From Cytophagaceae bacterium (GTDB lineage: Bacteria > Bacteroidota > Bacteroidia > Cytophagales > Spirosomataceae): a stretch of DNA of 10,652 nt. The translations under genes were made by a program, and so were the position numbers. The DNA lies in NCBI GenBank assembly GCA_947461155.1, contig CANHKE010000019.1, positions 1 through 10,652 of the forward strand, given 5' to 3'. Under the pieces are notes generated by a model. The model did no database searches. It was not told the DNA's origin and saw only the letters and a list, made by a program, of their open reading frames with translations. Below, piece after piece: positions 1 to 6,741 of this stretch (the first letter of the stretch is position 1; each line of letters opens with the position of its first letter).

Positions 1-971
1 AAATTTAATTTTTTCGCCTGCAAACCACCTCGAATACCACCTTGCTCTAATGTCATTCCTAAAGCACCATTTAAAATTGGGTAGGTATCACCATAACCTG
101 GATAAAACAAATCGTACACCTCAGATGTGAAATACGGCCATTTTTGTTTATCAAATAAGGTCGCAAAAGATTTCCCCACACTTGTTTGAAGGTCTTTGGT
201 TGAACTAGAAATAAAATTCAGATACGGTTTTGCCGCTGGAGGAAAGTAATAAGAGTGTTGATACGACTGCTCATGAAAATCCGCATGAACCATAGGTAAC
301 CACGATTGAAAAAATGCAATCCGTTGTTGGGTTTCAACCTGCGTTTGCCATACCCAATCCCGATTTAAATCAAAGGAAAAATGATTGTACCGACCGGATG
401 TTGGACCTTCAAAATGCTCCTGATCATTTGGATCCGCATTTCCGCCGGCGGTAAAATTTCGGCGATTGAATTGAGTTACGTAGGCATCTCTTCCATCTGG
501 ATTGATACATGGATCCATTAATACCACAAAATCTTTTGAAGCGTTCGCTAATAATCCGCCATCTTTAACTAAATCAAATATAGCTCCTAAAGACGCCTCA
601 GACCCAGCGGCTTCGTTACCATGCACATTAAAGGACAAATTGATAATGACTGGCAATTCACTAGAAATACCCTTTTGGCCTTGAATAACCTGGTGATGAT
701 TGGACTTGATATCGGCTAATTTATCCTTTATAGCAGGAGAACTTAGCAACAAAATTCCCAATTCTCTGTTTTCATTCGTTTTGCCATAGGAAACCCATTG
801 TGCAATTCCCGGTTTTTGACTAGCGATGTATTTACAATAATCGACTAATTGATGATGATAGGTGAAACGAGAACCTAATGGGTAACCCAAAAATTCATCT
901 GGACTTTTCAATTGACCAAATGAATTAAAAGTCAATAAGGTAATACAAAAGCTAAATAGAAATTTGATCAT
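1..971 (-). CDS. Secreted M14 zinc carboxypeptidase, N-terminal part (runs off left edge)
   Basis: My reading of the minus strand from the ATG at 971 stays open for 323 codons to the window edge, so the C-terminus is missing. Residues 1-19 form a signal peptide (Met-Ile-Lys, then a hydrophobic stretch ending Ser-Phe-Gly before Gln20), placing the enzyme outside the cytoplasm. M14 hallmarks follow: the zinc pair His117/Glu120 in NVHGNEAAGSEA; NPDGRD at 157-162; NRDW at 203-206; a probable third zinc ligand His233 in HADFHE; and a probable catalytic Glu309 in TLEQGG. Bacteroidota members of this type are often much longer, so a large C-terminal portion probably lies outside the window. It likely cleaves peptides, but its substrate cannot be told. 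It is transcribed away from the fucose operon and shares its upstream region; a functional link to fucose is not shown. The family call is firm; the specificity is unknown. Confidence 0.9.
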   Translation of the reverse strand, partial: MIKFLFSFCITLLTFNSFGQLKSPDEFLGYPLGSRFTYHHQLVDYCKYIASQKPGIAQWVSYGKTNENRELGILLLSSPAIKDKLADIKSNHHQVIQGQKGISSELPVIINLSFNVHGNEAAGSEASLGAIFDLVKDGGLLANASKDFVVLMDPCINPDGRDAYVTQFNRRNFTAGGNADPNDQEHFEGPTSGRYNHFSFDLNRDWVWQTQVETQQRIAFFQSWLPMVHADFHEQSYQHSYYFPPAAKPYLNFISSSTKDLQTSVGKSFATLFDKQKWPYFTSEVYDLFYPGYGDTYPILNGALGMTLEQGGIRGGLQAKKLN

Positions 972-1055
972 AGTTTGTTCGCTGAAAAAATTAAAATTAA
1001 AGAAAAAAGAAGGTAAATTGAAAGAACTTTTGACTTTCACTTAAAACAAATTCAC
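972..1055. promoter_or_regulatory. Divergent intergenic region between M14 peptidase and fucP
   Basis: This 84-bp, very AT-rich spacer separates two outward-facing start codons (971 minus, 1056 plus) and must hold the promoters for both, unless they lie inside the neighbouring genes. I looked for the Bacteroidota promoter elements (TTTG near -33, TAnnTTTG near -7) on both strands. I found only imperfect matches, for example TAAATTG at 1014-1020 on the plus strand with no well-spaced upstream TTTG. No Shine-Dalgarno-like sequence precedes either ATG, as is usual in this phylum. The role is inferred from gene layout. Confidence 0.5.
1019..1039. promoter_or_regulatory. Short inverted repeat, possible operator before fucP
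   Basis: TGAAAG (1019-1024) and its exact complement CTTTCA (1034-1039) are separated by 9 nt and lie 16-36 nt upstream of the fucP start. The arms are only 6 bp and the region is AT-rich, so chance is a real possibility. The position would suit an operator for a fucose-responsive regulator. No regulator gene is present in the window to pair it with. Confidence 0.25.
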
Positions 1056-2390
1056 ATGGCATTACCACAATCAGATCATGATGCAATAAAGCTAGATTCA
1101 TCCGAAAAAAGCAATTACACCATTCCTTTAATTCTTGTAACAAGTTTATTTTTTCTGTGGGGATTGGCCAATAGTTTAAATGGAACATTAGTCAAGCAAT
1201 TTCAAACCGCATTAGACTTGCAGCGCTGGCAAGCCAATATCGTCGAAACAGCCTTTTATGCTGGTTATTTCGTGATGGCGCTACCCGCGGGGATTGTCAT
1301 GCGGAAATACGGTTATAAAATGGGAATCCTGTTAGGATTAATTTTATACGCAGCTGGCGCATTTTTATTCTATCCGGCGGCAGATGTACGCGCTTATTCA
1401 TTTTTCTTGGTAGCATTATTCATGATTGCCAGCGGCATTGCATTTCTTGAAACAGCCGCTAACTTATATGTTACTGTATTGGGTGATCCAGCCAAAGGCG
1501 ATTACCGATTAAACTTTGCACAGTCATTCAATGGGATGAGTATCATTTTAGGGCCTGTTATCGGTGGATTTTTTATTTTTTCGGATAAAGAATATTCAAG
1601 TGAGGCGCTTGCAGCAATGCCCATCGCTGAATCAGAAGCCATTCGAGCAGCACATGCTGCCTCCGTACAAACACCCTATTTGCTAATCGGTTGCATCGTA
1701 GCTTTTGTAGCCGTTTTATTTGCGGTAACGAAAATGCCTGAATTAAAGTCGGCAGAACAAAAAGCATCCAATATCTCTATTCGAGATTTACTGAAAAATA
1801 AACATTTGGTACTGGGAATCATTGCACAATTTCTGAATGTAGGAGCCCAAGTAACGCTATGGGGTAATTTTGTCGATTTAAAACTCGATTATGCACCGAA
1901 TACGAATTTATGGATTGTTGAAAAGATCTATCAAGTAACAGCCAATATGTCGGCCACGCAAATGGCCAGTTTCCATGCATCCTTTGCCTTTATTTTATTT
2001 CTAATTGGTCGGTTCTTAGGTACCTTTCTAATGGGCAAATACAAATCGAATCAAATACTTGGTTTATACGCCGTTGGTGCTGTAATCTCACTAATCGTTG
2101 CCATGACAGGCGGAGGAATTATCGCCGTAGTAGCACTTATGATGGTCTATTTTTGCCAATCCATTATGTTCCCGACCATCTTTGCCCTTTCTTGTAAAAA
2201 CCTAGGGGAAGGATCCAAATTGGCTTCTTCATTAATTATTATGTCGATTGTGGGCGGATCCATCATCCCGCCGATTGCGGCGTCATTATTTAAAGTTAAC
2301 ACCAACATGGCATTGGCGATTCCTTTGTTTTGCTTTAGTTACATCGTATTTTTTGCTTATCGCGGATTTAGAGTAAAGGAAAATGAATAG
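1056..2390 (+). CDS. fucP: L-fucose:H+ symporter family permease (MFS, FucP)
   Basis: This 444-residue, highly hydrophobic protein has about twelve membrane segments and close resemblance to E. coli FucP. Shared stretches include SLFFLWGLAN (30-39), the loop AGIVMRKYGYK (78-88) after the second helix, LETAAN (131-136) and VQTPYLL. It would import L-fucose, or a related 6-deoxy sugar, with a proton across the inner membrane. Glu132 aligns with E. coli Glu135, one of two acidic residues important for transport. The other, Asp46, aligns with Gly43 here (codon 1182-1184, GGA), with identical spacing between the two sites. It is the first gene of the operon and overlaps the mutarotase gene by 8 nt. 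The ATG at 1056 gives a short hydrophilic N-terminus like that of E. coli FucP. The family is near certain; fucose as the substrate is inferred from the downstream genes. Confidence 0.9.
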   Translation: MALPQSDHDAIKLDSSEKSNYTIPLILVTSLFFLWGLANSLNGTLVKQFQTALDLQRWQANIVETAFYAGYFVMALPAGIVMRKYGYKMGILLGLILYAAGAFLFYPAADVRAYSFFLVALFMIASGIAFLETAANLYVTVLGDPAKGDYRLNFAQSFNGMSIILGPVIGGFFIFSDKEYSSEALAAMPIAESEAIRAAHAASVQTPYLLIGCIVAFVAVLFAVTKMPELKSAEQKASNISIRDLLKNKHLVLGIIAQFLNVGAQVTLWGNFVDLKLDYAPNTNLWIVEKIYQVTANMSATQMASFHASFAFILFLIGRFLGTFLMGKYKSNQILGLYAVGAVISLIVAMTGGGIIAVVALMMVYFCQSIMFPTIFALSCKNLGEGSKLASSLIIMSIVGGSIIPPIAASLFKVNTNMALAIPLFCFSYIVFFAYRGFRVKENE

Positions 2391-2715
2391 GTATATTTTA
2401 ATTTTAGATTTAGTGGATGAAGAAGCGTCCATCAAACAGTATGAAGCATATCATGAGCGAATTCCACAAGAAATCGAAAAGAGTATACGAGATGCTGGAA
2501 TCACCTCGATGGAAATTTTTCGGTATGCCAATCGACTAATCATGGAGATGGTCACAGATGAAAAATTTTCATTTGAAGCCAAGGCCAAAGCAGATCAGGA
2601 AAGTGAAGCCGTACAAGCCTGGGAAAATTTAATGAATCAATTTCAACAACGGATCCCTGGATCCAAACCCACAGAAAAATGGGTATTAACAGAACGAATT
2701 TTTAGCCTTAATTAA
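2383..2715 (+). CDS. RhaM-type (L-rhamnose mutarotase family) sugar mutarotase, probably for L-fucose
   Basis: This 110-residue cytoplasmic protein has the size of L-rhamnose mutarotase (COG3254, about 104 residues). It carries the Tyr-x3-His pair (Tyr20, His24 in YEAYHERIP) that corresponds to the conserved Tyr18/His22 of E. coli RhaM. A later aromatic patch, AWENLMNQF (79-87), also fits the family. The family interconverts the alpha and beta anomers of 6-deoxy-hexoses. Here the neighbours suggest it supplies the correct fucopyranose anomer to the dehydrogenase. Its ATG lies inside the end of fucP (8-nt overlap), suggesting translational coupling, and the next gene starts 4 nt after its stop. 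It is not a FucU/RbsD-type mutarotase. The sequence alone does not separate fucose from rhamnose use. Confidence 0.85.
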   Translation: MNRYILILDLVDEEASIKQYEAYHERIPQEIEKSIRDAGITSMEIFRYANRLIMEMVTDEKFSFEAKAKADQESEAVQAWENLMNQFQQRIPGSKPTEKWVLTERIFSLN

Positions 2716-2719
2716 ACTT

Positions 2720-4366
2720 ATGTCACGTACTTTTTTACAAATTAATCCATCCGATAATTTACTAGTTGCCCTACAGGATTTAAAAGCAGGAACAATTATC
2801 CAGCACGATGGAAACGAAATAACCCTTGTTGATGACATCGCTGCAAAGCACAAGTTTACCACAGAGGCGATAGCGAAAGATGGAAATGCATATATGTATG
2901 GCGTTTTAGTAGGCCATGCTAGTCAAGATATTCCCAAAGGAGGATTAATCCATACCTTTAATCTACACCATGCTTCTCAAGATTTTGCGGGTAAACTAAA
3001 GGATTACACATGGACAAGTCCAGACGTATCCAAATTCCAAAATCGTACATTTAACGGCTATCATCGGGGAGATGGACAAGTAGGGACTCAAAATTATTGG
3101 TTAGTTATCCCACTTGTATTTTGTGAAAATCGGAATATTGAATTGTTGAAAAATGCATTTATTCAAGGCTTAGGTTTTCAAAAAAATGATTCGGTGACGG
3201 ATCAAGTGATTCGCTTACGCAATCAATTTGTAGCTGGTGAAAAATTAAGTTTAGGCGCTAGTTCTTCGGAAGCAATTATTTCCAAAAGTCCATTATTTCC
3301 GAACGTCGACGGAATCAAGTTTTTAACACATGAAAGTGGTTGCGGTGAAAACAAAGATGATTCGGAAAATTTGTGCGCGCTATTAGCTGGATATTGCGTC
3401 AATCCGAATGTTGGCGGTATAACCATTTTAAGTTTAGGATGTCAGCATTCCCAAATAGCCGTTTTTAAACAAAAATTAAGCGAAAAAGATCCGAGCTTCA
3501 ATAAGCCTATGTACATCTTTGAACAACAACAAGATGAGGGTAGTGGTGTAGAAAAACTTTTGAATGATGTGGTTATTAAAACCTTTGAAGGCTTAATTGA
3601 AATCAATCAAATCGATCGGAAACCAGCACCCTTATCCGCCTTGCGCTTAGGCGTGAAATGTGGCGGATCGGATGGATTTTCAGGGATTTCGGCGAATCCT
3701 GCCATTGGGCATACGGCAGATTTACTGGTAGGACTTGGAGGAACCGTCATGATTGCGGAATTCCCTGAACTATGTGGTGTAGAGCAAGAATTACAAAATA
3801 GGTCAGTTAATGCTGAAGTGGCAGACAATTTTGGGAAAATGATGCGGGAATACGCGAAACGTGCTGCGGCAGTGGGCGCTGGATTTGACATGAATCCATC
3901 TCCGGGAAATATTAAAGATGGCCTAATCACCGATGCCATCAAATCCGCAGGAGCTGCTAAAAAAGCAGGTTCATCACCCATCGTGGATGCCTTAGGCTAT
4001 GGTCAATACGCAACTAAAAAAGGTTTAAACTTGGTCTGTACACCAGGAAATGATGTATTAGCGACGACAGGTATGGCAGGTGCAGGAGCAACAGTACAGT
4101 TATTTACAACTGGATTAGGTACGCCTACTGGAAATCCAATTAGTCCAATGGTTAAATTAGCCACCAACACGCGTTTAGCGGAAAAATTACCTGAAATTAT
4201 TGACATCGATTGTGGAGCCATTATTCGAGGGGAGAAATCAGTGGAGCAAATGGGTGAAGAGGTACTTGAATATATCATCAAACTGGCTTCTGGTGAAATA
4301 ACCACCAAAGCGATGGATTTGGGACAAGATGACTTTATGTTCTGGAGACGAGGAGTGTCACTTTAG
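2720..4366 (+). CDS. SAF-UxaA (altronate dehydratase) family enzyme, predicted L-fuconate dehydratase
   Basis: The 548-residue protein has an N-terminal SAF domain (about 1-95, ending near GGLIHTFNLHH) fused to the UxaA/GarD catalytic region (about 110-548). Typical family blocks are visible: GYHRGDGQVGTQNYW (113-127), HESGCGE (204-210), LSLGCQHSQ (238-246), KCGGSDGFSGISANP (313-327), EFPELCGVE (347-355), TPGND (441-445) and the C-terminal WRRGVSL. Known members dehydrate hexonates and hexarates such as altronate and galactarate. The usual enolase-superfamily FucD is absent here, and this is the only dehydratase among fucose-pathway genes, so I infer it converts L-fuconate to 2-keto-3-deoxy-L-fuconate. 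It is longer than E. coli UxaA (about 495) and shows no frameshift. A stretch of repeats follows its stop. Family call firm; substrate inferred from context. Confidence 0.88.
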   Translation: MSRTFLQINPSDNLLVALQDLKAGTIIQHDGNEITLVDDIAAKHKFTTEAIAKDGNAYMYGVLVGHASQDIPKGGLIHTFNLHHASQDFAGKLKDYTWTSPDVSKFQNRTFNGYHRGDGQVGTQNYWLVIPLVFCENRNIELLKNAFIQGLGFQKNDSVTDQVIRLRNQFVAGEKLSLGASSSEAIISKSPLFPNVDGIKFLTHESGCGENKDDSENLCALLAGYCVNPNVGGITILSLGCQHSQIAVFKQKLSEKDPSFNKPMYIFEQQQDEGSGVEKLLNDVVIKTFEGLIEINQIDRKPAPLSALRLGVKCGGSDGFSGISANPAIGHTADLLVGLGGTVMIAEFPELCGVEQELQNRSVNAEVADNFGKMMREYAKRAAAVGAGFDMNPSPGNIKDGLITDAIKSAGAAKKAGSSPIVDALGYGQYATKKGLNLVCTPGNDVLATTGMAGAGATVQLFTTGLGTPTGNPISPMVKLATNTRLAEKLPEIIDIDCGAIIRGEKSVEQMGEEVLEYIIKLASGEITTKAMDLGQDDFMFWRRGVSL

Positions 4367-4422
4367 ACGTTGGACGTTAGACATTGGACATTGTACATTA
4401 GTCGTTAGACATTAGACAATTG
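4367..4422. repeat. 7-bp tandem repeat array, consensus ACRTTRG
   Basis: Immediately after the stop of the UxaA-like gene come seven consecutive 7-bp units (4367-4415). Units 1-3 are ACGTTGG, ACGTTAG and ACATTGG; units 4-7 vary at a few positions, one beginning with T. A degenerate eighth unit, ACAATTG, follows (4416-4422). The period is read directly from the sequence. I recall similar heptamer arrays in intergenic regions of Bacteroidota, but cannot verify that here. It sits in the only sizeable gap of the operon, is non-coding, and its function is unknown. Confidence 0.85.
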
Positions 4423-4427
4423 TGTAG

Positions 4428-4447
4428 AGACGCGATACTTCGCGTCT
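4428..4447. repeat. Perfect 8-bp stem / 4-nt loop palindrome (REP-like)
   Basis: AGACGCGA (4428-4435) pairs exactly with TCGCGTCT (4440-4447) around the loop TACT. The stem is GC-rich against an AT-rich background. No run of T follows (ATTAAATTTAAAC instead), so it does not look like an intrinsic terminator. It may be a scattered REP-type element, or a hairpin that protects or attenuates the operon mRNA. It lies 15 nt before the start codon of the next gene. Confidence 0.75.
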
Positions 4448-4462
4448 ATTAAATTTAAACAT

Positions 4463-5206
4463 ATGCTGTTCTCATTAAAAGGTAAAAAAGTAGTTGTCAC
4501 AGGGGGTTGTTCCGGAATTGGAAAATCAATCGCGTTAACCTTCATGCAACAAGGGGCAGAAGTACATGTCATTGATTTACAGGAATCGGTTGAGCCGCTG
4601 CCTGTACAAATCAACTTCCATCAAGCAGATATTACAAACCTGGAAGTAGTCGAACAAATTGCCACGCGATTAACTACTATCGACATTCTAGTAAATAACG
4701 CAGGTATACCGCAAATCGGCAATCTGGAAAAAACCAGTCCTGCCGATTTTCAACGCATATTTGATGTCAATGTAAAAGGTGCTTATCATTGTATGTACGC
4801 ATTTATTCCACATATGGTCAAGCAAGGTTCAGGCGTTATTTTGAACATGGCCTCCGTTGCTGCATCCGTAGGAATTCCAGATCGATTCGGCTATTCCATG
4901 ACCAAAGGAGCTATTAGATCCATGACTCAATCCGTCGCGAAAGATTACATCCAACAAGGCATTCGGTGCAACTGTATTTCACCCGGACGCGTACATACCC
5001 CGTTCGTGGATGGATTTATCGCTAAAAATTACCCAGACAATCAAGCCGAAATGTTTGAAAAACTGTCCAAAACCCAACCCTTGGGTCGAATGGCGAAACC
5101 GAATGAAATTGCCAATTTAGCCTTATATTTATGTTCCGATGAAGCCGCTTTTATCACCGGTTGTGATTATCCAATTGACGGTGGATTCATTTATCTAAAC
5201 AACTAA
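4463..5206 (+). CDS. SDR oxidoreductase, predicted 2-keto-3-deoxy-L-fuconate 4-dehydrogenase
   Basis: This is a classical short-chain dehydrogenase of 247 residues: TGGCSGIG (13-20) for the cofactor, NNAG (78-81), and catalytic Ser131, Tyr144 and Lys148 in YSMTK. Asp38 at the end of the second strand (VIDLQ) predicts NAD over NADP. The stretch DYIQQGIRCNCISPGRVHTP (161-180) closely resembles the BDH2/DHRS6-like branch, which as I recall includes characterised 2-keto-3-deoxy-L-fuconate dehydrogenases. It would oxidise the C4 hydroxyl of 2-keto-3-deoxy-L-fuconate to give the 2,4-diketo acid, the substrate of the FAH enzyme two genes downstream. It starts 15 nt after a palindrome and ends 5 nt before the next gene. 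Family certain; substrate well supported by context. A 3-hydroxybutyrate dehydrogenase-like activity is the main alternative. Confidence 0.85.
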   Translation: MLFSLKGKKVVVTGGCSGIGKSIALTFMQQGAEVHVIDLQESVEPLPVQINFHQADITNLEVVEQIATRLTTIDILVNNAGIPQIGNLEKTSPADFQRIFDVNVKGAYHCMYAFIPHMVKQGSGVILNMASVAASVGIPDRFGYSMTKGAIRSMTQSVAKDYIQQGIRCNCISPGRVHTPFVDGFIAKNYPDNQAEMFEKLSKTQPLGRMAKPNEIANLALYLCSDEAAFITGCDYPIDGGFIYLNN

Positions 5207-5211
5207 AACCT

Positions 5212-5889
5212 ATGAAAACGAAAATTTTAAGCATCCTGCTCTTCATTTCCTTGAGCGTTACTTCTTTTACTACGCTAGATAACCCTACACGTATCGTGTT
5301 TTTCGGGGATTCCATCACCCAAGCGGGTGTAGGTAAAACAGGATATATCACCAAAATGGCTGAAATGCTGGGAACACTCGGACTAGCAAGTAAATATGAA
5401 TTAATCGGCGCTGGTATTGGCGGAAATAAGATTTATGATTTATACCTACGTCACGAAGAGGATGTCATCGCGAAAAAGCCCAATATCGTTATCATATATG
5501 TGGGTATTAATGACGTTTGGCATAAAACAACTTCGCGTACTGGAACGGATGCCGACAAATTCGAAAGATTCTATTCTGCTTTAATAAAGCGACTACAAAA
5601 AGCTAATATTCAGGTAGTTATATGCACGCCAACTGTGATTGGCGAAAAATTTGATGCCACGAATGAGAACGATGGTGACCTAAATGCGTATTCGAATATC
5701 ATTCGAAAAATTGCGGCCGACAATCAATGTAAATTAATTGATTTACGGAAGTCATTCTTAGCGTACGAAGAGAAAAACAACATTGAAAATAAAGCATCAG
5801 GTATATTAACGACAGATCGCGTACATTTAAATGAAGCAGGAAATCAGTTTTTGGCTGAGACCATGTGGGAAACAATTAAAACTTTATAG
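5212..5889 (+). CDS. Secreted SGNH/GDSL-family hydrolase (esterase or lipase type)
   Basis: The 225-residue protein starts with a signal peptide (KTK, then a hydrophobic stretch through about residue 20), so it acts in the periplasm or outside the cell. SGNH blocks are all present: GDSI with nucleophile Ser34 (32-35), the Gly in GAGIGGN (67-72), Asn100 in VGIND, and the Asp202-x2-His205 pair in DRVHLN. These enzymes remove acyl or acetyl groups from sugars and lipids. Here a natural inference is deacetylation of a fucose-containing glycan before sugar uptake, but nothing in the sequence proves the substrate. It sits 5 nt after the SDR and 3 nt before the FAH gene, so it is co-transcribed with otherwise cytoplasmic catabolic enzymes. 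Confidence 0.87.
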   Translation: MKTKILSILLFISLSVTSFTTLDNPTRIVFFGDSITQAGVGKTGYITKMAEMLGTLGLASKYELIGAGIGGNKIYDLYLRHEEDVIAKKPNIVIIYVGINDVWHKTTSRTGTDADKFERFYSALIKRLQKANIQVVICTPTVIGEKFDATNENDGDLNAYSNIIRKIAADNQCKLIDLRKSFLAYEEKNNIENKASGILTTDRVHLNEAGNQFLAETMWETIKTL

Positions 5890-5892
5890 TTC

Positions 5893-6741
5893 ATGCAATT
5901 AGTACGAATCGGAGCATTTGAGCAAGAAAAACCCGCTCTATTGATTAATGGGGATTATTTTGATGTATCTGCCCATGTGGTCGATTACAATGAAGCCTTT
6001 TTTGCCCAAGATGGCCTTGCTAAATTAGCACATGTTGTCGCAACAAAGGATTTACCAAAAATTGAGAAACCTGCGCGAATCGGATCTTGTGTCGCAAGAC
6101 CCTCTAAAATCATTTGCGTGGGCCTAAATTACGCAGATCATGCGCGTGAAACAGGAGCAGAGATTCCGAGTGAACCCATCCTGTTTTTCAAATCCACAAC
6201 GGCATTATCAGGGCCAAATGATGCGGTGATCATTCCAAGAGGGTCAACTAAAACCGATTGGGAAGTTGAACTAGCCATTGTCATTGGCAAAAAAGCGCAA
6301 TATGTAACTGAATCAGAAGCATACGACTATGTGGCTGGTTATTGTTTACACAATGATTATTCAGAACGCGAATACCAACTGGAACGTGGGGGGAATTGGT
6401 CCAAAGGAAAAGGTTGCGATACCTTTGCGCCATTAGGTCCAGCATTAGTCACAAAAGATGAAATTTCCGATGTGCATAACCTAAACATGTGGCTGGACGT
6501 CAATGGAAAGCGTTTTCAAACCTCAAATACGAACCAACTCATTTTCAATGTACCGCAAGTCGTTTCCTATATTTCCCAATTCATGACACTGTTACCTGGT
6601 GATGTCATTTCAACGGGCACACCACATGGCGTAGGATTAGGATTCAAACCGCCGATCTACTTACAAGCTGGAGACGTTGTTACGTTAGGCATGGACGGAT
6701 TAGGTGAACAAAAACAACAAGCCGTTGCCTATTCAAAATGA
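5893..6741 (+). CDS. FAH-family hydrolase, predicted 2,4-diketo-3-deoxy-L-fuconate hydrolase
   Basis: The 282-residue protein has the fumarylacetoacetate hydrolase fold. A variable N-terminal part (1-65) precedes the core with CVGLNYADHA (75-84). The metal-binding acidic residues are Glu124 and Glu126 in DWEVELAIVIG and Asp155 in HNDYSER. KGKGCDTFAPLGP (171-183) and LPGDVISTGTPHGVG (234-248) complete the fingerprint. Family members use Mg2+ or Mn2+ to cleave C-C bonds of acylpyruvate-like acids. In this operon it would split 2,4-diketo-3-deoxy-L-fuconate to pyruvate and L-lactate, ending the pathway without an aldolase. Its stop overlaps the next start by 4 nt (ATGA). No signal peptide, so cytoplasmic. 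The family is certain; the exact substrate is inferred from neighbours, with the equivalent rhamnose-derived diketo acid as the alternative. Confidence 0.9.
   Translation: MQLVRIGAFEQEKPALLINGDYFDVSAHVVDYNEAFFAQDGLAKLAHVVATKDLPKIEKPARIGSCVARPSKIICVGLNYADHARETGAEIPSEPILFFKSTTALSGPNDAVIIPRGSTKTDWEVELAIVIGKKAQYVTESEAYDYVAGYCLHNDYSEREYQLERGGNWSKGKGCDTFAPLGPALVTKDEISDVHNLNMWLDVNGKRFQTSNTNQLIFNVPQVVSYISQFMTLLPGDVISTGTPHGVGLGFKPPIYLQAGDVVTLGMDGLGEQKQQAVAYSK

Noticed and set aside
502..684. Small plus-strand reading frame of 60 residues
   Set aside because: It lies wholly antisense to the M14 peptidase, across the region encoding its zinc and NPDGRD motifs, and shows no protein family features.
3607..4308. 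Two minus-strand frames of 124 and 101 residues inside the UxaA-like gene
   Set aside because: They are mirror frames of a strongly conserved coding sequence, rich in Ser, Pro and Ala, without domain features.
1056..4366. Classical FucI/FucK/FucA fucose pathway
   Set aside because: No isomerase, kinase or class II aldolase is encoded in the window; all enzymes fit an oxidative route instead.
4367..4422. Repeat array as a CRISPR or iteron cluster
   Set aside because: The units are 7 bp with no spacers and there are no cas, rep or origin-type genes nearby. It is a simple tandem repeat.
4428..4447. Hairpin as a Rho-independent terminator after the UxaA-like gene
   Set aside because: The stem is perfect, but the sequence after it is ATTAAATTTAAAC with no T run on the plus strand. 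The next pathway gene starts only 15 nt later, so a REP-like or attenuating element fits better.
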